A DNA stretch of 64,000 nt from Enoplosus armatus (Eukaryota > Chordata > Actinopteri > Centrarchiformes > Enoplosidae): assembly GCF_043641665.1 (NCBI RefSeq), contig NC_092193.1:4182001-4246000 (forward strand), in the 5' to 3' direction. Positions 59,501-64,000 of the stretch are shown piece after piece. Position numbers and translations under genes: made by a program. The notes beneath the pieces were generated by a model that was not told where the DNA came from, did not search any database, and was given only the letters and a program-made list of their open reading frames with translations. Numbering within the stretch: position 1 is the stretch's first letter; every line of letters starts with the position of its first letter.

Positions 59501-62117
59501 GAAAAAAAGGTTCCTTGAGGGTCTACACAGTTAGAGATCAAAGAGGAGTGAAGTACGGTGCCCTCTTTTACATAATCCCGCCTGAGTGTAGCATCACTGG
59601 AGTCTGTCAGAGAAGCAGGTCCACAGAGGGGTCCTGGTCTTGTTCTCAATCTAACTCTGATCTACTCGTGTCTCTACACGAGTTGCAAATGGGTCAAATG
59701 TAAGAAACAGTAGGAGGGAAAGAAAGTAACAAAAAAAGTGATGCAGGAGGGAGAAAGAGAAGCCGTTTGAAGATGTTCATAGAGGAAAGCACCGTCTATG
59801 CTACACAATGTCTGCTTATTATCAAGAAGTTTGGCTTATGGGTTAAGTTTATGTACATGACAGTTAGTTACCATTATGACGGAAAAATTACAACCTGTAT
59901 GAAGGTAGTCATTTCTATAGGTATATGAATAGAGTTCATACATTAGGATATATACACTGTATATATCAAAGGTTTGGTTATGTGTCATCAAGCATTTATA
60001 GTGCTTTGAGAAAACAGTCTGGTCTGATACCATCCACGAGAAGATAAATACAAAACTAGTCTAAACTGCTGCCAGTCACATATTTGTAACTGTGCAGAAA
60101 CAGAAGTTTTTTAAAGATAAGCCCATCTGACTGACCGGCCCACAGTACTTCATAAATCCACTGATACAACAATGTACCATGCAGCAGCTCCGTGCGTTTT
60201 AGAAAACAGCCCTGTGTGGTGGGAGCGTGTTGTTTCAGGTGCCACTGAGACAATTGAGTACAATCCAGGAAGTCCAGTTGGAACAATAAATCCATTCGTT
60301 TGAAAGTTTATCAAAGGTCGAAACACGGCACAGCAGCTCAAAATATTATGAGGAAGGATTGTACAGATCTGGAAAGTTGTCACAGCGGCAGTTATTTTAT
60401 CTGTCATTGCTAAACAGTAAAAATATGGCGTTCATATTACACAGTACTTTCTACACTTGTACATGTTTGAATGACCAACGCAGCACATTGCCAGGTGACG
60501 TTATATCACACTGTGGCTGACTGAACCAGGTCGTCTCAGCCCTCTGTGTTGGAACCATTTTTTCATGCAGATCTAAAGTTGGTCTGATGCCCATTAATAA
60601 TAGAACAAAAACCACGTGAAACAAAAGAAGATTTTCTTGTCCACCTCCGTGATTTCGAAGCAACACGTGCCATCTTCTACAGTGTATGACTCTCTGTAGG
60701 GACTGTATGCAGCTGGCTGGATTGCGTGACTAAATGTACAAAAGTACACGATCAAGAGTGACACAGAAAGTGAAAAGTGATTAGTGTTGGTACTGCCCAA
60801 ATGTAGGAGGAAATTAACTTTTCCAGATGTCTGCGTGTGTGTGTTTTTTTAGATTGCAGAGTGTATGACCATATGCTTGTGTGTCTGGATGCTGCTCTGC
60901 CCTCTGGGACGAGGGGTTTTCCCTGCAGAATGGGACATGATGCCTGAACCCACAGTCACCCAAGAAAAATCCCTGTTTTATAACCCTCATTTTGCAGCAA
61001 GACTCTTTGTTTTCAGACACCTTACTGACATTTAGAACCATAGAGATTTAAAACAAGTGAGCAGGAAGCGGTTCAGTGTTGCTCAATGACATGTTTTCCC
61101 TCTCTAGGCTTGAAGCTTTTCCCACAGTGATACAAGCTTTTTCAATAAATTCTAAAAATGGCTGTATAACATTCTCAGAGTTGACTCAGCCTTAAATATA
61201 TGATCAGTGCTGGGGTGACGTTGTTTTGTCGAGGCAGCAGAGAAGAACCAGCCCAAGGGAACACAGAGCAGCGAGGCAGCCGACAGCCTCCCTCGACTGA
61301 ACAATTAATCCCCTAATTCCATCTACCTGACTGCTCGCAGCTAATGACGCTAATTCTCCAGTGTGGTGGTTGGATGGAGGATGTAGGGGTCCACTAAGGA
61401 CAGCTGGCATGTATATATATGTACACACATGCTGTGTGTAGCTTTCTCCTTCAATTTGGGCTCTGTGGAGGATTTATAATATTATCTAATGACGAAACAT
61501 TGAGCTATTAACCCTGTTGCTAGGTAGAAAATGTATCCTTAAAATGGCAGTTTTTCAGGGGCTAAGAAAAGAAAAAGTTCTCAAAAGTGAATGAAATCCT
61601 TCAGTACAACAAAAAAAAAACAAAACAACAGAATCATCCATATTAGAAAGATAAGGTTTTCACTTCCACTGCTGCTCTGGAAATAAGTGGCCAACCACAA
61701 CACAACAGGCTTTCAGACAGTATCTAAATCAACACTGATGGATGTTTACATCTTGATGCCTGTTATGGCGATCCAGCTGTTGAACCAACACAGCTGAGGG
61801 GGATTAAGATGTGAAGCAGAGATACGGAGCATCTCCATATCTGTCCTGCTACTCTGTTAATGCCAGGCTCAGTCTCAACATCCTCCTGGAGACCTGTGCG
61901 CCGGTTATCTGAATCTATTTATCCTGCGCCACGCCACGCAATTTCAATAGAGTGCTTCATGGAAGTCCTGAGCAGAAACACCCAATTTAATTTGTGTCTA
62001 TATTTTAAACTACTACTTATCTTGGGATGGTGTGGCTGTTTTACATTCATGAAGTTAGACTCTCTCAGGCCTGAGGGAGGATAGTTTTTTACTGTTTGCT
62101 GCTGAGGAACTTCATTA

Positions 62118-62275
62118 AAGCAGCTGGGTGTTCAATGCCTTGCTCAAGGGCAATGTGAGCAGTTTCAGAAGGGAGACAATTTTATTTACCGTGCACCCAG
62201 ATTTATCCCAGCTGGTCTGGGGATCTGAGCCAGTGACCTTCTGGTCACAAACCCCACTAATGTACAGCTGCTCTC
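62118..62275 (-). repeat. tRNA-derived SINE fragment
   Basis: On the minus strand: TGTACATTAGTGGGG (box A-like), GGTCACTGGCTCAGATCCCC (box B), then GGGATAAATCTGGGTGCACG and CCCTTGAGCAAGGCATTGAA. The pol III box spacing and the tail shared with 30478-30614 support a SINE of the fish tRNA type. Confidence 0.7.
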
Positions 62276-63357
62276 CAGTGTCTGAGTTTGAGCCAGAAAG
62301 CTGACCTAGAAAACCAAAAGAGCTGTAACTATGTAAGCAGAGATACTGTAAAAAAAAAAAGAAAAAAGACATTTATCTCCTGTTCTGACAAATGAGCTGT
62401 TGGTGCAATAGGAAGCAATTATGGGTAGAGCAAGATTAATCTGCTGTGAGATCCTCAACAAGATAGGAAAGGAGAAGAAAAAAACTGTTATACTGACTAA
62501 ATTTGTACAGTTTTTTTCTGATTTTCCTAAAATATTGACATTTTATGTGAAATGCTGGAGTTTTACTTTGTCAGACCTCTAAAAAACATCTAAATTAAAC
62601 AATCTGGCAAGGGAACTTAAAGCTGTTACAACCTGTGATGAGGGGGTTCGAGTGGGTATTGCTAAGTTATAAAGGGTCACTGAAGTTGAAAAAGGTGTGG
62701 AAATGTAGATAACTTTCAGTAGTGGTCTGCCATCCCTCTGCAATTATTGCCCTACTTGTGAAAACGTGCACATGGTCAGAGTAACAAATGTGAAAATGTC
62801 ACAGACAAAGAAAGCTGAGGGGGTGAGAGAGTTCACACAGACAACAACATTTACTCCTTATTGTCAGCAGCAGTGAATGTCAACAGAACAGCCCATACAG
62901 CATGCCAAACATTTCCCACTGAATGAGAAATGGGAAAATGTGGGTTAGAGGGCAGAAGAGACACCTGCAGCCTGATGAACCTGTCCAGCCCAGTCCTGGA
63001 GCTCTCTCAGCCTTTTACTCCTTTTACTTCTGGAACAATGTACATCACCATGCTGCACCAGTATAGCCACTCCAGCACCCCTCAAGCTAAGAGAATAACT
63101 AATTAGTTGCATGTTAAGTTATGTCTGTTTGTTCATCAGACAGAAACAAGTTCAGAGATATTTAAATACCCTAATATGCTCCATCAGTCTCGCCTGGTAA
63201 GGTCTGACCTAAGGTACACATCTGAGGTGACAACATGGTTTTGAAAGCAAAAAGCGTTTAACTTCCTGTCAGATGCCATTTGACCTTTGTGTTCCTAATG
63301 TGATACACCAGACCTCTGATTTGATTTGAAAGTGGTGAGGCAGATGGCTGCATATGT

Positions 63358-63385
63358 GGTGTGTGTGTGTGTTTGTGTGTGTGTT
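63358..63385 (+). repeat. (TG)n microsatellite
   Basis: TG units with a single T interruption. Confidence 0.9.
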
Positions 63386-64000
63386 GTAATCCCTCTGTGG
63401 CAGACAGAGCACATTCAGTTCATTTCCCATTCAGCGGCACATTAGAGAACACAAGCAGGACACAGTCTGGTTTCCACTGCAGTCTAATAACAACAGCATT
63501 ATTCTCCAATCAAACACTGGCTTCTAAAACATGGACCATAAAATGTCCATCACTTCCATACAGCACACAGCCTCTCTCAACACAAGTAACTACAGCAGAA
63601 AGAGTTTCTGCTGAGATTTAGTTCATTTCAGTTCTAAACATACTGTTTGCTTTAATTACACTTTAATTTAAAATTCGAGGTGCAGTCTATGCGCTGTTGT
63701 GTGTTTCCATCCACCTGTTTTTATGCACATTTTCAATCGGAAACCTGAGTGAAAACACCAAGAATTTGGAGGTGATTAAAAAAAAGGCGATATTTTACAA
63801 AAAGGTTGGCTGAGGTGGAACTCAATAAAAAGAAATGGAAACAGATTTGGTGAATAAATCGTGACGTACATGACGCATGTGACTTAAACGTCACTCGACA
63901 ATGAAGAGACAAAAACGCTCGATCTGTGAGGAGCGATGAGGAGACTGTAACCGTCCTCGAATTAATACAAGAGACAAACATAAATACAATATTGTCATCA

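Larger units (their letters stand above)
54779..64000. other. Large first intron of arhgap12 (rest of window)
   Basis: No further arhgap12 exon is seen. An SH3-encoding exon of roughly 700 nt would leave a long open frame on the minus strand, and none here reads as SH3. The stretch holds repeat copies (56316-56590, 57430-57520, 59170-59300, 62118-62275) and a TG run (63358-63385). Confidence 0.55.

Noticed and set aside
62221..62275. A tRNA gene
   Set aside because: Box A and B are present but no cloverleaf closes, and the flanking tail is shared with another repeat copy, so it is a SINE.
62640..62670. GGTTCGAGTGG as tRNA box B
   Set aside because: No matching box A or stems around it.
52822..64000. 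Search for the SH3 first coding exon of arhgap12
   Set aside because: No minus-strand frame reads as an SH3 domain. The exon must lie beyond 64,000.

Overview
The window looks like teleost nuclear DNA, probably from a spiny-rayed (acanthomorph) fish. The reasons are one vertebrate multi-exon gene with short GT-AG introns, an intact fish-type Tc1 transposon, tRNA-derived SINE fragments, a dispersed repeat that I recognise as common in teleosts, and long CA and TA microsatellites. There are no operons, rRNA genes, convincing tRNA genes or CRISPR arrays. The species cannot be fixed from the sequence.

Layout. Positions 1-41,600 are mostly intergenic. They hold a possible two-exon small-ORF transcript (222-2326), a complete 1.64-kb Tc1/mariner element with an uninterrupted 346-residue DD34E transposase (3721-5357), a possible short DNA element (25359-25772), a SINE fragment (30478-30614), several copies of the dispersed repeat, many microsatellites, and stretches rich in TAAT and E-box motifs that could be conserved non-coding elements. 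The only confident protein-coding gene is on the minus strand between 52,821 and 41,660. It is ARHGAP12 (a or b paralogue undetermined). Sixteen consecutive coding exons join in frame to 611 codons plus a stop and encode WW domains, a PH domain and a RhoGAP domain ending at the natural C terminus. The SH3-bearing first coding exon is not in the window, so 52,822-64,000 is read as the 3' part of a large first intron.

The most interesting signal lies inside this gene. Two candidate alternative first exons, 10 kb apart, each start with an ATG in good context and enter the ARHGAP12 frame. One (54582-54671) splices in phase to the first WW exon and would give a form without SH3. The other (44201-44384) runs straight into the exon before the RhoGAP domain, has a TATAAAA box 46 bp upstream, and would give a RhoGAP-only protein of about 258 residues. 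Their upstream regions share an E-box followed by TCCGC, and a block around the start codon (CTCAAAAyATTrAGCGG, five bases, then ATGGC) with the in-frame upstream stop at the same spacing. This suggests two related intragenic promoters that produce a graded series of RhoGAP proteins from one locus.

The five exons at the 5' end of the visible gene are all symmetric phase 0-0, so any of them can be skipped without a frameshift. Coordinates and splice sites come from reading the sequence by eye. No alignment or expression data were available.
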